Positions 34,245 through 42,743 are shown, numbered from the stretch's first letter. The stretch: DNA of 64,000 nucleotides from Actinosynnema sp042752395 (GCF_042752395.1 NZ_JBHYXZ010000003.1:62001-126000); one strand, 5' to 3'. Notes: a model not told the origin generated them from the sequence alone. Program-made: numbers and translations.

Positions 34245-35435
34245 ATGCCCGCCCGCACCGCTCGCACGTACCTCCTGGCCGCCGGCGGCTTCGCCATCGG
34301 CACGAGCGGGTACATCGTCTCCGGCGTCCTGCCCGCCGTGAGCGAGGAGCTGCACGTCTCGCACGCCACGGCAGGCCAGTTGCTCACCGCGTTCGCCATC
34401 GCCTACGCCGTCTCCTCACCGCTCCTGGCCGCCGTCACGGGCCGGTGGGAGCGCCGCACGCTCCTGGTCACGGCGCTCGGCGTGGCCGCGGTCGGCAACC
34501 TGCTCGCCGCGCTCGCGACCAACTACCCGTTGCTGCTGGTGGCACGCGTGGTCAGCGCCCTCGGCGCGGCCGCCTACACGCCGGCCGCGACGCTCGTCGC
34601 CACCGTCCTCAGCCCGCCCGAACACCGCGGCCGGGCCGTCGCGCTGGTGTTCGGCGGGTTGACGTTCTCGCTGGTCCTCGGCGTGCCCGCGGGCAACCTG
34701 CTCGGCGGCCCCCTCGGCTACCAGGGCGTCTTCGCGCTGATCGCGGCCGTGTCCGCGCTGGCCGCCGTGGCCGTCCGGTGCTGGCTGCCGCGCGTGGACG
34801 CGCCCCCGGCCGTCGGCCTGCGGCAGCGGTTCGCGCCCGCCGCCGACCGGCGCGTGCTGATGGTCCTGGGCCTGACCGTGCTCGCGTGCCTGGCGGTGTT
34901 CAGCGTCTTCAACTACATCGCGCCGCTGCTGGCCGAGACCACGGGCCTGGGCGGGGCCGCGATCGGCGTGCTGCTCGTCGCGTACGGGCTCGGCTCGGTG
35001 CTCGGCAACTGGGGCGCGGGCCGCCTGACCGATCGCTTCGACACCCGCAAGCTGCTCGTCGTGCTGTTCAGCTGCTTCACGGTCGTGCTGGCCACGCTGC
35101 CGCTGACCACGACCACGCCGGTGTCGGCCGCGGTCGCGCTGTTCGCCTGGGGCGCGCTGACGTGGTCGGCGAACCCGCCGATCCAGAGCTGGCTGATCGA
35201 GCTGGCGCCGGCCAACAGCGGCCTGCTGCTGTCGCTCAACGCGTCCGCCATCTACCTGGGCATCGGGCTGTCCGGCGTGGTCGGCGGCCTGGTGATCAGC
35301 TGGGCCGGCCTGCTGCCGCTGGCGCCGATCGCCTCGCTGCTCGCCGTCGTGGCGCTGGTGATGCTGGTCTTCTCGCTGAAGCCCCAGGACGCGCCCGTGG
35401 TCGCGCCGCCCGTGGAGGACCTGGCCCAGCGCTGA
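34245..35435 (+). CDS. MFS efflux transporter (Cmx/AraJ-like)
   Basis: 396 aa, 12 helices. GFAIGTSGYIVSGVLPAVSEELHVSHATAGQLLTAFAIAYAVSSPLL and VTGRWERRTLL are the start and loop 2-3 motif of the DHA1 family that includes chloramphenicol and arabinose exporters. VVSALGAAAYTPAATLVA and GVLLVAYGLGSVLGNWGAGRLTDR fit too. ATG 34245 was chosen because GGGGAG lies four bases before it. Likely controlled by the divergent ArsR. Confidence 0.92.
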   Translation: MPARTARTYLLAAGGFAIGTSGYIVSGVLPAVSEELHVSHATAGQLLTAFAIAYAVSSPLLAAVTGRWERRTLLVTALGVAAVGNLLAALATNYPLLLVARVVSALGAAAYTPAATLVATVLSPPEHRGRAVALVFGGLTFSLVLGVPAGNLLGGPLGYQGVFALIAAVSALAAVAVRCWLPRVDAPPAVGLRQRFAPAADRRVLMVLGLTVLACLAVFSVFNYIAPLLAETTGLGGAAIGVLLVAYGLGSVLGNWGAGRLTDRFDTRKLLVVLFSCFTVVLATLPLTTTTPVSAAVALFAWGALTWSANPPIQSWLIELAPANSGLLLSLNASAIYLGIGLSGVVGGLVISWAGLLPLAPIASLLAVVALVMLVFSLKPQDAPVVAPPVEDLAQR

Positions 35436-35471
35436 CGGCCCGGGCCGCCGACCCCCGGCCGGCGGCCCGCC

Positions 35472-36047
35472 TCAGCCTTCCTTCGCCGCCGCCTTGGCCG
35501 CCTTCTTGAACGCCCGGACCTCGGCCAGCGTCTCGGCGCTGGTCACGTCCGCGATGGACCGCCGCGACCCCTCCTCGCCGTAGGCCCCGGCGGCCTCCCG
35601 CCAGCCGTCCGGCCGGACGCCGAGCTGCTTGCCCAGCAGCGCGACGAAGATCCGCGCCTTCTGGTCGCCGAAACCGGGCAGCGCCTTGACCCGGCGCAGC
35701 ACCTCCCGGCCGTCGGGCTTGCCGGACTTCCAGATGTTCGCCGCCTTGCCGTCGTAGTGCTCGATCACGTGCTGCGCGAGCGCGTGCACCCGCCGTGCCA
35801 TCGAGCCGCCGTACCGGTGGATCGCGGGCGGCTGGACGCACAGTTCCACGAACTCGTCCACGTCCGCCTCGGCGATCCTGGTGATGCTGAACCCGCCCAT
35901 CCGGTCGGCGATCTTCCGGGGGCCCGCGAACGCGTGCTCCATGGGGAACTGCTGGTCCAGCAGCAGCCCGGTGAGCAACGCGAAGGGATCCTTGCTGAGC
36001 AGCTCGTCGGCGGCCGGGTCACCGGTCAGGCGCAGCTTCTTCGGCAT
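35472..36047 (-). CDS. HhH-GPD-type base-excision DNA repair protein
   Basis: 191 aa. LLTGLLLDQQFPMEHAFAGP, the helix-hairpin-helix VKALPGFGDQKARIFVALL and LGVRPDGWREAAG match the short actinobacterial HhH-GPD group. The hairpin is normally followed by a catalytic Asp after a Gly/Pro loop; the clearest candidate is RPDGW. Substrate specificity unknown, and it is often annotated only by fold. Start ATG 36047 has GAGG eight bases upstream. Confidence 0.85.
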   Translation of the reverse strand: MPKKLRLTGDPAADELLSKDPFALLTGLLLDQQFPMEHAFAGPRKIADRMGGFSITRIAEADVDEFVELCVQPPAIHRYGGSMARRVHALAQHVIEHYDGKAANIWKSGKPDGREVLRRVKALPGFGDQKARIFVALLGKQLGVRPDGWREAAGAYGEEGSRRSIADVTSAETLAEVRAFKKAAKAAAKEG

Positions 36048-36150
36048 GCCGGCCATCCTCGCACCCGCTCCACCACCCCACCCGCCCAACTCGGGCGCGA
36101 GTCGCGCGCCCTGCCCGGCGGCGCCCCGGTCGCGCCGGGCCGCGGGGCGA

Positions 36151-37338
36151 CTATTCGGCGTGCCGGTCGAATTCCGGGATCAGCTCGCCGACCAGGCGCA
36201 GGCTCCGCATGACGTCCTCGTGCTTCAGCCCGCCCACCTGGTGGAAGGCCATCAGGCGGTCGATGCCCAGGTCCGCGTACACGCGCAGCTTCCGCCGGCA
36301 CGTCTCCGGGCTGCCGACGATCAGCGAGTCCTGCTCGTTCAACGCCTCGAAGATCTCCTCCGGCGGCACGTCCTCGCCCTGCAGGACCCGGCCGATCACG
36401 ACCTGGGCGCGGGTCGGCCCGCCGGCCGCCGACGCCTCCGCCCGCAGGAACTCCCCGGTCAGGCCGCCGCCCGACGGGCCGCGCACCAGCTCCTCCTGGT
36501 GCCGCACCGTCTCGACGAAGTAGTCCGCCGCCTCGAAGAACGTCAGCGCCTTGACCGTGTACCAGGCCGCCGCGGCCACCGCGCCGTTGCGGACCGCCTG
36601 CTCGTCGGTCTCCGCGCAGTGCACGAACGTGAAGAACGCGACCTGGTTGTTGACGAACGCGCCGACCGGCGACGTGCACGCGGCGGCGGCCGCCCGGTAC
36701 AGCTCCACCATCCGCCGCACCCGCTCGACGGACTCCCACATGGTCGTCCCGAGCACCCCCACGCCCCGGCGGCCCGCCTCCTCGAACGACGCCGGGCTCG
36801 CCGCCGCCTGCCACAGCGGCGGGTGCGGCTGCTGGAGCGGCTTGGGCACGACCGGCACGTCGTGGATCTCGAAGTCCTCGCTGGAGTGCGAGAAGCGCTC
36901 CGACGTCCACATCCGCGGGATCATCTCGAACGCCTGCTGCGTCTGCCGCCGCACGTCCGCCGGGTCGACCCCGAACAGGCGCCACTCCGGCGCGGTGGAC
37001 CGGGTCAGGCCGAACTCCACCCGGCCGCCGCTGAGGTGGTCGAGCGTCGCGGCCCGCTCGGCTGCCCTGATCGGGTGGTTGAACCGCGCCGGCGCGAGCA
37101 CCGCGGAGTGGCCGAGCCTGATCCGGGACGTCTGCTGCGAGATCGCCGCCAGCAGCAGCTCCGGCGCGGACGACAGGCTGAACTCGTCGGCGCCGTGGTG
37201 CTCGACCTGCCACCAGCACCCGTAACCCAGCTCGTCGGCCAACCGGGCCTGCGCCAGCGCCTCGGTGATGCGGGCGTGCTGGTGGCCGTCCTGCCACGGG
37301 CGCGGGTCCTGGATCTCGTTGAACACGTCGATCTTCAC
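36151..37338 (-). CDS. LLM-class flavin-dependent oxidoreductase (luciferase-like)
   Basis: 395 aa TIM-barrel. KIDVFNEIQDPRPW, WWQVEHHGADEFSLSSAPELLLAAISQQTSRIRLGHSAVLAP, ERAATLDHLSGGRVEFGLTRST, and GSPETCRRKLRVYADLGIDRLMAFHQVGG are classic luciferase-like monooxygenase features. FMN or F420 could be the cofactor; the window encodes FbiC, so F420 is available to the cell. GTG 37338 is preceded by GGGAGGAG. Substrate not predictable. Confidence 0.9.
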   Translation of the reverse strand: MKIDVFNEIQDPRPWQDGHQHARITEALAQARLADELGYGCWWQVEHHGADEFSLSSAPELLLAAISQQTSRIRLGHSAVLAPARFNHPIRAAERAATLDHLSGGRVEFGLTRSTAPEWRLFGVDPADVRRQTQQAFEMIPRMWTSERFSHSSEDFEIHDVPVVPKPLQQPHPPLWQAAASPASFEEAGRRGVGVLGTTMWESVERVRRMVELYRAAAAACTSPVGAFVNNQVAFFTFVHCAETDEQAVRNGAVAAAAWYTVKALTFFEAADYFVETVRHQEELVRGPSGGGLTGEFLRAEASAAGGPTRAQVVIGRVLQGEDVPPEEIFEALNEQDSLIVGSPETCRRKLRVYADLGIDRLMAFHQVGGLKHEDVMRSLRLVGELIPEFDRHAE

Positions 37339-37417
37339 GCCGGGCTCCTCCCGTGGGCTCGCCGAAACGTAGCCCGCGGCCGGGCGGCGCGACATGCGCC
37401 ATTCGGTTGACCGCCGG

Positions 37418-38542
37418 CTATGCCAGGTGCTGATCGGCGCCCGTGACCGGCACGACCTGGCCGATCAGCAGCCGCAGCGCCTCCCGGTCCACCGTGGCCG
37501 GGTCCTCGGCGAGCCACTCGCCGACCTCCGCGACGAACTGCGCGGGCGTCATCGGCGGCACGACGGCGTCCGCCGGCTCCGCCGCGGTCACCACGCCCTC
37601 CCGGCTCGGGTACACCAGCAGCGCGGTCCGGATGTCCAGCCAGGGCAACAGCTTCCGGTACACCGCGAGGCTGCGCGGCATCCGCGTGCCGCCGCCCCGG
37701 AACGGGTGGCCGTTGCGCCAGACCGTGCCGTCGTCCTCGGCCTCGTAGTGCCCCGGCAGCCACGACTTCGACTCGATCAGCACGAGCCTCCGCCCGCACA
37801 GCACGGCGTGGTCGACGTCCGCGAACACCGAGCCCGGCCAGGCCAGGCCGTGGAAGATCCGCACGCCCGGCAGCCGGGTCAGGTACTCGCCGAGCAGGTC
37901 GGCGGTGAGCCGCTCGCAGACCCGGTCGTCCGTGGTGCCGTGGACCACGCCGGTGTCGTGGTCCAGCGTGAACGCGCGGTCGGCCCGGATCGCGGCCAGG
38001 TACCGCCGGACGAGCCGGAACGCGGCCGCGGCCGCCGCGGCGACCAGCACCAGCCACACGCCCAGCGCCAGCGGCGAGAAGTCGAGCGCCACCACGGGCA
38101 GCAGCAGGAAGAACCACCCGCACACGGCCGCGAGCGCGGGCGCGTGCCCCGGTCCGGCGGCCGGCACGTACCGCACCCGCTGCGCCGCGTCGACCAGGTG
38201 CCACCAGGCGAGGCCCCCGAGGTCCACCGCGGGCTTCGGGGGTACGAAGTGGGGATCGTCGCCGAAATCGCGCAGCCGGCCGGTGCGGCCCGTGCGCCGG
38301 GGCCGGGTCGGCGACGCCGGTCGTGCGCCCGGACGGGTGAACGTCCACCCCCGGTCGTAATCACGCCGCCGCGCGGGATCCCGGAGGGTGTCATATGCCT
38401 CTTGCAGCATGCGGAAGGTGCCGGAGGACCCGCCCGCGTCCGGGTGCATGACCTTGGCCAGGGAGCGGTAAGCGGATTTGATCTCCGCCTCGGACGCGTA
38501 GCGACCGACCCCGAGGAGTTCGTAGTAGTCGACCCCGCGCAC
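37418..38542 (-). CDS. DnaJ-domain / membrane / NERD-like nuclease fusion
   Basis: 374 aa. Residues 1-65 are a J domain with the essential HPD (SLAKVMHPDAGG, FRMLQEAYDTLRDPARRRDYD). Residues about 130-185 contain two membrane helices (ALAAVCGWFFLLLPVVALDF, LALGVWLVLVAAAAAAAF). The C-terminal 180 residues resemble a NERD/restriction-type fold: VFADVDHAVLCGRRLVLIESKSW has the D-x(n)-E-x-K layout of PD-(D/E)xK nucleases. It may tether DnaK and a nuclease-like domain at the membrane (inference). GTG 38542 begins the J domain. The divergent interval carries the tRNA-like pair. Confidence 0.82.
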   Translation of the reverse strand: MRGVDYYELLGVGRYASEAEIKSAYRSLAKVMHPDAGGSSGTFRMLQEAYDTLRDPARRRDYDRGWTFTRPGARPASPTRPRRTGRTGRLRDFGDDPHFVPPKPAVDLGGLAWWHLVDAAQRVRYVPAAGPGHAPALAAVCGWFFLLLPVVALDFSPLALGVWLVLVAAAAAAAFRLVRRYLAAIRADRAFTLDHDTGVVHGTTDDRVCERLTADLLGEYLTRLPGVRIFHGLAWPGSVFADVDHAVLCGRRLVLIESKSWLPGHYEAEDDGTVWRNGHPFRGGGTRMPRSLAVYRKLLPWLDIRTALLVYPSREGVVTAAEPADAVVPPMTPAQFVAEVGEWLAEDPATVDREALRLLIGQVVPVTGADQHLA

Positions 38543-38598
38543 GCGGCAGACCTTAGCGGCCCTGTCTCCCCGGCCGCGGTCTGGTTAGTGTTGTGCGG

Positions 38599-38672
38599 GA
38601 GCCCGGTAGCGCAGTGGTTGTCGCGCCCTCCTGCTCGGAGGGAGGACGCCGGTTCGAATCCGGCCCGGCTCG
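38599..38672 (+). ncRNA. tRNA-like element 1
   Basis: T arm GCCGG-TTCGAAT-CCGGC is perfect. Acceptor arms are GAGCCCGG and CCGGCTC, pairing fully only if one C bulges out. D arm and 5-base variable loop (AGGAC) are normal. The anticodon arm is CCCTC/GAGGG with loop CTGCTCG, which would give GCT with C37 and an extra 32-38 pair, that is, effectively a six-bp stem with five-base loop. The short variable loop rules out tRNA-Ser, and no CCA is encoded. Probably a non-decoding tRNA-like RNA or a decayed tRNA. Confidence 0.55.
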
Positions 38673-38745
38673 GGACCATGTAGCGCAGTGGTTGACGCGC
38701 CCTCCCCCGGGAGGGAGGACGCCGGTTCGAGTCCGGCCTGGTCCG
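38673..38745 (+). ncRNA. tRNA-like element 2, abutting element 1
   Basis: Begins on the base after element 1 ends. T arm GCCGG-TTCGAGT-CCGGC and D arm match element 1. Acceptor GGACCATG pairs with CTGGTCC if the T bulges, and the acceptor pairs have changed together relative to element 1 (compensatory change). The anticodon region CCCTCC-CCCG-GGAGGG leaves a four-base loop (or six in tRNA numbering, without U33), so it cannot decode normally. Confidence 0.5.
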
Positions 38746-38779
38746 CGGGTCCTGGTGACCGGGGTAGGCCGAGTTGCCG

Positions 38780-38801
38780 GGGTGCGCCCACCGGCGCACC
38801 C
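38780..38801 (+). terminator. Hairpin after the tRNA-like pair
   Basis: Perfect 9-bp stem GGGTGCGCC / GGCGCACCC with loop CACC. It lies 34 bases after the second element and 7 before the next gene's ATG, so it could end the tRNA-like transcript or limit translation of that gene. Confidence 0.65.
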
Positions 38802-38808
38802 TTCGGCC

Positions 38809-39066
38809 ATGGCGACATGCGACGTTTGCGGCAACGACTACTGGATGGCCTTCGAGGTCCGCACGGTCGGCGGCGGCACGTACACGTTCGACAGCTTCGA
38901 GTGCGCGATCCAGCGCCTGGCCCCGCGCTGCGAGCACTGCGACTGCCGCATCATCGGGCACGGCGTCGAGGTGCGGGGCCGGTTCTTCTGCTGCGCCCAC
39001 TGCGCGCGCAGCGCGGAGAGCCTCGGCGCCGAGATCAAGGACACCGTCGGCGCGCACCCGGGCTGA
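38809..39066 (+). CDS. Small Cys-rich metal-binding protein (prokaryotic-metallothionein-like)
   Basis: 85 aa. CDVCGNDY at the start, then FECAIQRLAPRCEHCDCRIIGHGVEV and FFCCAHCARS give about ten Cys and several His in CxxC pairs, enough for two zinc sites. This is the short actinobacterial family often annotated as prokaryotic metallothionein. It may store or sense zinc; no target known. The frame is open far upstream through the tRNA-like pair, but the domain begins at ATG 38809. Confidence 0.85.
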   Translation: MATCDVCGNDYWMAFEVRTVGGGTYTFDSFECAIQRLAPRCEHCDCRIIGHGVEVRGRFFCCAHCARSAESLGAEIKDTVGAHPG

Positions 39067-39070
39067 CCGC

Positions 39071-39550
39071 TCACCCGCAGTGCAGCACGAGCCGGCCGTT
39101 GAGGAACGTGGGCTGCAGGTCGCCGCGCGCGTCCACGCTCTTCGTGCCGTGCGGCAGGACCTCCTCGATCGCGCTGAACGCGATGATGTCCGAGACGCCG
39201 TAACGGCCGCGCAGCGCGCGTTGGCCGGGGAACCGCAGCGCCCGCCCCTCCCGCCGGTCCCGGTGCGCCAGCACCGCCCGCAACGCGCCCCGCGCCAGCG
39301 GCTCCGGCCCGGCGAGCCGTTGCAGGGCCCCGTCGTGCACCGCCACGCCGTAGCCGCGCTCGATCAGCGTCGACAGGGTGTTCTCCGACGGCCGGTCGGG
39401 GAGCCGGAACGACACCGCGTACCGCTCCTCCACCCGGTGCACGCACACCAGCTGGGCGTGGAACAGCAACGTCTCGTACAGCGACACCGCCACGGCGTCC
39501 GCGGTCGCCTGGTCCTCGTGACCGGCGTTCAGGCCGAGCCAGGTCGTCAT
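39071..39550 (-). CDS. Uncharacterised protein
   Basis: 159 aa, no signal peptide or membrane helix. Segments such as YETLLFHAQLVCVHRVEERYAVSF and YGVSDIIAFSAIEEVLPHGTKSVDARGDLQPTFLNGRLVLHCG look well structured and conserved in style, but I recognise no family. It converges on the Cys-rich gene with four bases between stops. Codon use is typical of real genes here. Confidence 0.7.
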   Translation of the reverse strand: MTTWLGLNAGHEDQATADAVAVSLYETLLFHAQLVCVHRVEERYAVSFRLPDRPSENTLSTLIERGYGVAVHDGALQRLAGPEPLARGALRAVLAHRDRREGRALRFPGQRALRGRYGVSDIIAFSAIEEVLPHGTKSVDARGDLQPTFLNGRLVLHCG

Positions 39551-39691
39551 CCGGACGCCTCGACAACGTTGTCGTGCAGCGGATTCGGCACGAAGTCCTC
39601 CTCGGCGCGATCGGCGCGGGTCAGGATCTCGTGGGAGGCTAGTCCGATCGGGTGATCCCGTGGTAGCCGCCGAATGGCCCCTATCCGAAAA

Positions 39692-40498
39692 CTAGATGGG
39701 GAGCAGGTCGAAGGTCTCGAGGAACGGCAGCGCGCCCGCCCGCTGGAGCGCGGCGGCGGACAGCCAGACGCTCAGGATCGTGATCAGCGGCCCGACGATC
39801 GCCATCTCCACCCGGCCGCCGGTCTTCATCCGCAGGACCTTGGGCGGCGCGACCGGGAACCACGTCTTGCCCATGAGCGGGATCGGCCACAGGATCGGGC
39901 AGCCCTGCTCGGTGATCGCGTCGCCGAGGTAGTGCGCCACGCAGCCGATGCCCACGGCCACCCCGCACGCGGCCGCGCTGGCCGGCGTCTGCGCGGTCCA
40001 CGCCACGCAGGCGACCGTGATCGCGGCCGAGGCGCCGGTGATCAGCAGCGCGTCCTTCTGCGGGCACCAGTCGTTCATGATGCCGCGCACGGCCAGGCCC
40101 GCGAACACGAACATCAGCGCGGGCAGCGCCCACTTCTGCGACTGCTGCACGACCGCCGTCGTGCCGATGGCGGCGGCCAGCGCGAACGCCAGCGTGTGGG
40201 TCAGCCCGCGGTGCCCGCCGTCGCGGTTGGAGTCCTTGCGGGTGCGCGTGGTGCGGTAGACGAACGAGCTGACCGTGTTGATCAGCGCCGACGCGCCCGC
40301 GCTGACCGGCCCGAACGTGCGCGAGATGGTCGAGGACGGGTGGTCGAGGTCGGGCAGCAGGGCCGCGCCGGTGGCGAGCACCGCGCCCACCGCCCAGCTC
40401 TGCGGGCTCAGCTGGCCGATGGGGTGGTTCTCCGCCAGGGCGGTCACCGCGGCCCAGGCCAGCAGGCCGCTCATGGCGTGGGTCGGACCCGTCGACAA
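39692..40498 (-). CDS. YdjM-like membrane-bound metal-dependent hydrolase
   Basis: 268 aa. THAMSGLLAWAAVTAL, LLPDLDHPSSTISRTFGP, HRGLTHTLAFALAAAIGTT and GCVAHYLGDAITEQGCPILWPI are the motifs of the YdjM/DUF457 family, with His and Asp residues for metal and several membrane helices. TTG 40498 is chosen because AAGGGGG lies five bases upstream; a GTG at 40516 has no spacing from its AGGA. In E. coli ydjM is a LexA target, and an SOS box lies 70 bases upstream here. Biochemical activity is unknown for the family. Confidence 0.88.
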   Translation of the reverse strand: MSTGPTHAMSGLLAWAAVTALAENHPIGQLSPQSWAVGAVLATGAALLPDLDHPSSTISRTFGPVSAGASALINTVSSFVYRTTRTRKDSNRDGGHRGLTHTLAFALAAAIGTTAVVQQSQKWALPALMFVFAGLAVRGIMNDWCPQKDALLITGASAAITVACVAWTAQTPASAAACGVAVGIGCVAHYLGDAITEQGCPILWPIPLMGKTWFPVAPPKVLRMKTGGRVEMAIVGPLITILSVWLSAAALQRAGALPFLETFDLLPI

Positions 40499-40567
40499 CG
40501 CTGCCCCCTTGATCACTCCTACGGGGGAGAGGTTAGCGGGGCGGACGCGGCCCGCGGCGGCAATCCG

Positions 40568-40581
40568 CGAACGCGTGTTCG
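40568..40581. promoter_or_regulatory. Second LexA-box match, upstream of the ydjM-like gene
   Basis: CGAACGCGTGTTCG matches the mycobacterial SOS consensus CGAAC-RNRY-GTTCG at every fixed position. It lies 70 bases upstream of the YdjM-like TTG and 213 before icd, so the hydrolase is the likely target. Confidence 0.75.
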
Positions 40582-40793
40582 AGTGGCGACCGGCGGGGGT
40601 CGCAGGCCGTCCCCGTGCGGCGGCCCGCCGGTCCGGCTGGTTGTATTGGCCCGGAGCACGCCCGTGCCACCGGCGGTCGCGGCGTCGGCCCCAGTGTGAC
40701 GCCGTTCCCTTTTTCCGCCCGGGTGGACGCAAGCAACCCGACATAGCAGTACGCTTGTCTTGCTTGCATTGTCGCGAGAGGAGCGCCCTGAGT

Positions 40794-42014
40794 ATGGGCA
40801 AGATCAAGGTTCAGGGGACCGTCGTCGAACTCGACGGCGACGAGATGACGCGGATCATCTGGCAGTTCATCAAGGACAAGCTGATCCACCCGTACCTGGA
40901 CGTCAACCTCGAGTACTACGACCTGGGCATCGAGCACCGGGACGCCACCGACGACCAGGTCACCGTCGACTCCGCGCACGCCATCAAGAAGCACGGCGTC
41001 GGCGTCAAGTGCGCCACCATCACGCCGGACGAGGCGCGGGTCGAGGAGTTCGGCCTGAAGAAGATGTGGCTCTCGCCGAACGGCACGATCCGCAACATCC
41101 TCGGCGGCGTGGTGTTCCGCGAGCCGATCATCATCTCCAACATCCCGCGGCTGGTGCCGGGCTGGACGAAGCCGATCATCATCGGCCGCCACGCCCACGG
41201 CGACCAGTACAAGGCGACCAACTTCAAGGTCCCCGGCGCGGGCGAGCTGACCATCACGTTCACGCCCGAGGACGGCTCCGAGCCGATCAAGCACGTGGTG
41301 GCCAACTACGGCCCCGACGGCGGCGTGGCCATGGGCATGTACAACTTCAACAAGTCCATCGAGGACTTCGCGCGCGCCTCGTTCTCGTACGGGTTGCAGC
41401 GCAACTACCCGGTGTACATGTCCACCAAGAACACCATCCTCAAGGCGTACGACGGCGCGTTCAAGGACATCTTCCAGAAGGTGTTCGAGGAGGAGTTCAA
41501 GGCGCAGTTCGACGCGGCGGGCCTGACCTACGAGCACCGCCTGATCGACGACATGGTCGCGGCGGCCCTGAAGTGGGAGGGCGGCTACGTCTGGGCGTGC
41601 AAGAACTACGACGGCGACGTGCAGTCCGACACGGTCGCGCAGGGCTTCGGGTCGCTCGGCCTGATGACCTCGGTCCTGATGACGCCGGACGGCAGCACGG
41701 TCGAGGCCGAGGCCGCGCACGGCACGGTCACCCGGCACTACCGCCAGCACCAGGCGGGCAAGCCGACCTCCACCAACCCGATCGCGTCGATCTACGCGTG
41801 GACCGGCGGCCTCAAGCACCGCGGCAAGCTGGACAGCACGCCGGAGGTCACCGGCTTCGCGGAGACGCTGGAGCAGGTCGTCGTGGAGACCGTCGAGAGC
41901 GGCAAGATGACCAAGGACCTCGCCCTGCTCGTGGGCAAGGACCAGGAGTGGCAGACCACCGAGGAGTTCCTCGGCACGCTCGACGAGAACCTGCAGAAGC
42001 GGATGGCCGGCTGA
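40794..42014 (+). CDS. icd: NADP-dependent isocitrate dehydrogenase (dimeric, eukaryote-like type)
   Basis: Converts isocitrate to 2-oxoglutarate with NADP+ in the TCA cycle. 406 aa. DGDEMTRIIWQFIKDKL, the phosphate-binding NGTIRNILGGVVFREPI, IIIGRHAHGDQYKATNF, RLIDDMVAAALKWEGGYVWACKNYDGDVQSD with metal Asp residues, and EAAHGTVTRHYRQHQAGKPTSTNPIASIYAW are all present. This is the dimeric form found in M. tuberculosis Icd1, not the 80-kDa monomer of Streptomyces. GAGAGGAG lies ten bases before ATG 40794. A terminator hairpin follows. Confidence 0.98.
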   Translation: MGKIKVQGTVVELDGDEMTRIIWQFIKDKLIHPYLDVNLEYYDLGIEHRDATDDQVTVDSAHAIKKHGVGVKCATITPDEARVEEFGLKKMWLSPNGTIRNILGGVVFREPIIISNIPRLVPGWTKPIIIGRHAHGDQYKATNFKVPGAGELTITFTPEDGSEPIKHVVANYGPDGGVAMGMYNFNKSIEDFARASFSYGLQRNYPVYMSTKNTILKAYDGAFKDIFQKVFEEEFKAQFDAAGLTYEHRLIDDMVAAALKWEGGYVWACKNYDGDVQSDTVAQGFGSLGLMTSVLMTPDGSTVEAEAAHGTVTRHYRQHQAGKPTSTNPIASIYAWTGGLKHRGKLDSTPEVTGFAETLEQVVVETVESGKMTKDLALLVGKDQEWQTTEEFLGTLDENLQKRMAG

Positions 42015-42035
42015 CGCCCGCCCTCCCGTTCGCGT

Positions 42036-42069
42036 GATCAGGGGACTGCCTCCGGGCGGTCCCCTGATC
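42036..42069 (+). terminator. Hairpin terminator after icd
   Basis: GATCAGGGGAC (42036-42046) pairs with GTCCCCTGATC (42059-42069); an inner GCC/GGC extends the stem. It begins 21 bases after the icd stop. Confidence 0.87.
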
Positions 42070-42188
42070 CGTTTCCGTGACCACCTCACCCGTCCGGTTC
42101 CCCGGTGGTGTGGATTGCGCCGCGGACCGCCGCACGACCCGCCGGGCCGCGCTATATCTGCACCTCAGCAGAGGTGTCGGGAGGCGTG

Positions 42189-42503
42189 ATGTTCGGGATT
42201 CCGGTGCGCGGCATGGTCGTCGTCGGTGTGCTCGCGGCGGCCGGGTTGATGTACTTCGCCAACGGCGGCAAGAAGCTGGGGGTCGAGGAGGTCGCCGTCC
42301 GGGAGTGCCGGGTGACGGTGGTCGCGGACATCCTCAACGTGCGCTCCGGGCCCGCCGACACGCAGCCGATCGTGGCCACCATGCGGCGGGACGCGGTGGT
42401 GCGGGCCGAGGCGCGGGTCGAGAACGGGTTCCGGCTGCTGGCCGACGGGCACTGGGTCAAGGACGAGTTCGTGACGCCGACCTCGGACAGCAGCTGTTCG
42501 TGA
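42189..42503 (+). CDS. Membrane-anchored bacterial SH3 domain protein
   Basis: 104 aa. An N-terminal membrane segment (MVVVGVLAAAGLMYFA, residues about 8-24) precedes a bacterial SH3 domain (VTVVADILNVRSGPADTQPIVATM, GHWVKDEFVTP) facing outside. GGGAGG sits four bases before ATG 42189, or one before GTG 42186. Such domains often bind cell-wall peptides; no partner is seen. Confidence 0.8.
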   Translation: MFGIPVRGMVVVGVLAAAGLMYFANGGKKLGVEEVAVRECRVTVVADILNVRSGPADTQPIVATMRRDAVVRAEARVENGFRLLADGHWVKDEFVTPTSDSSCS

Positions 42504-42524
42504 CGCCCGTGGTGTGATGGGCGG

Positions 42525-42743
42525 GTGTTCTTCAAGTGGCGGTGGGGCCGCCGTGACGTGGTGACGTGCGCGTGCGAGCCGGAGTGGCCGGGGTTGCGCG
42601 CGGAGGTGGACGGGCAGCCGGTGGCCGGTGTGCCCTCGCCCGAGGGCAGCAGCCCGTTGGTGCTGATGCTGGGCCTGACCGCGGTGTGCACGGGCTGCGG
42701 CGCGCGATACCCGCACGGCTGGGCGGTCGCCGGTCGCGGTTAG
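42525..42743 (+). CDS. Small CxC/CxxC protein
   Basis: 72 aa. CACEPEWPGLRAEVDGQP in the first half and AVCTGCGARYPHGW at the end suggest a small zinc ribbon. Placed between the SH3 gene and exonuclease III with 21- and 9-base gaps. No family recognised, and the start (GTG 42525) lacks a clear ribosome site, so I hold it as probable. Confidence 0.5.
   Translation: MFFKWRWGRRDVVTCACEPEWPGLRAEVDGQPVAGVPSPEGSSPLVLMLGLTAVCTGCGARYPHGWAVAGRG

Noticed and set aside
38599..38672. tRNA-Ser(GCT)
   Set aside because: The variable loop has only five bases and the acceptor has a bulge, so it does not fit a class II tRNA-Ser.
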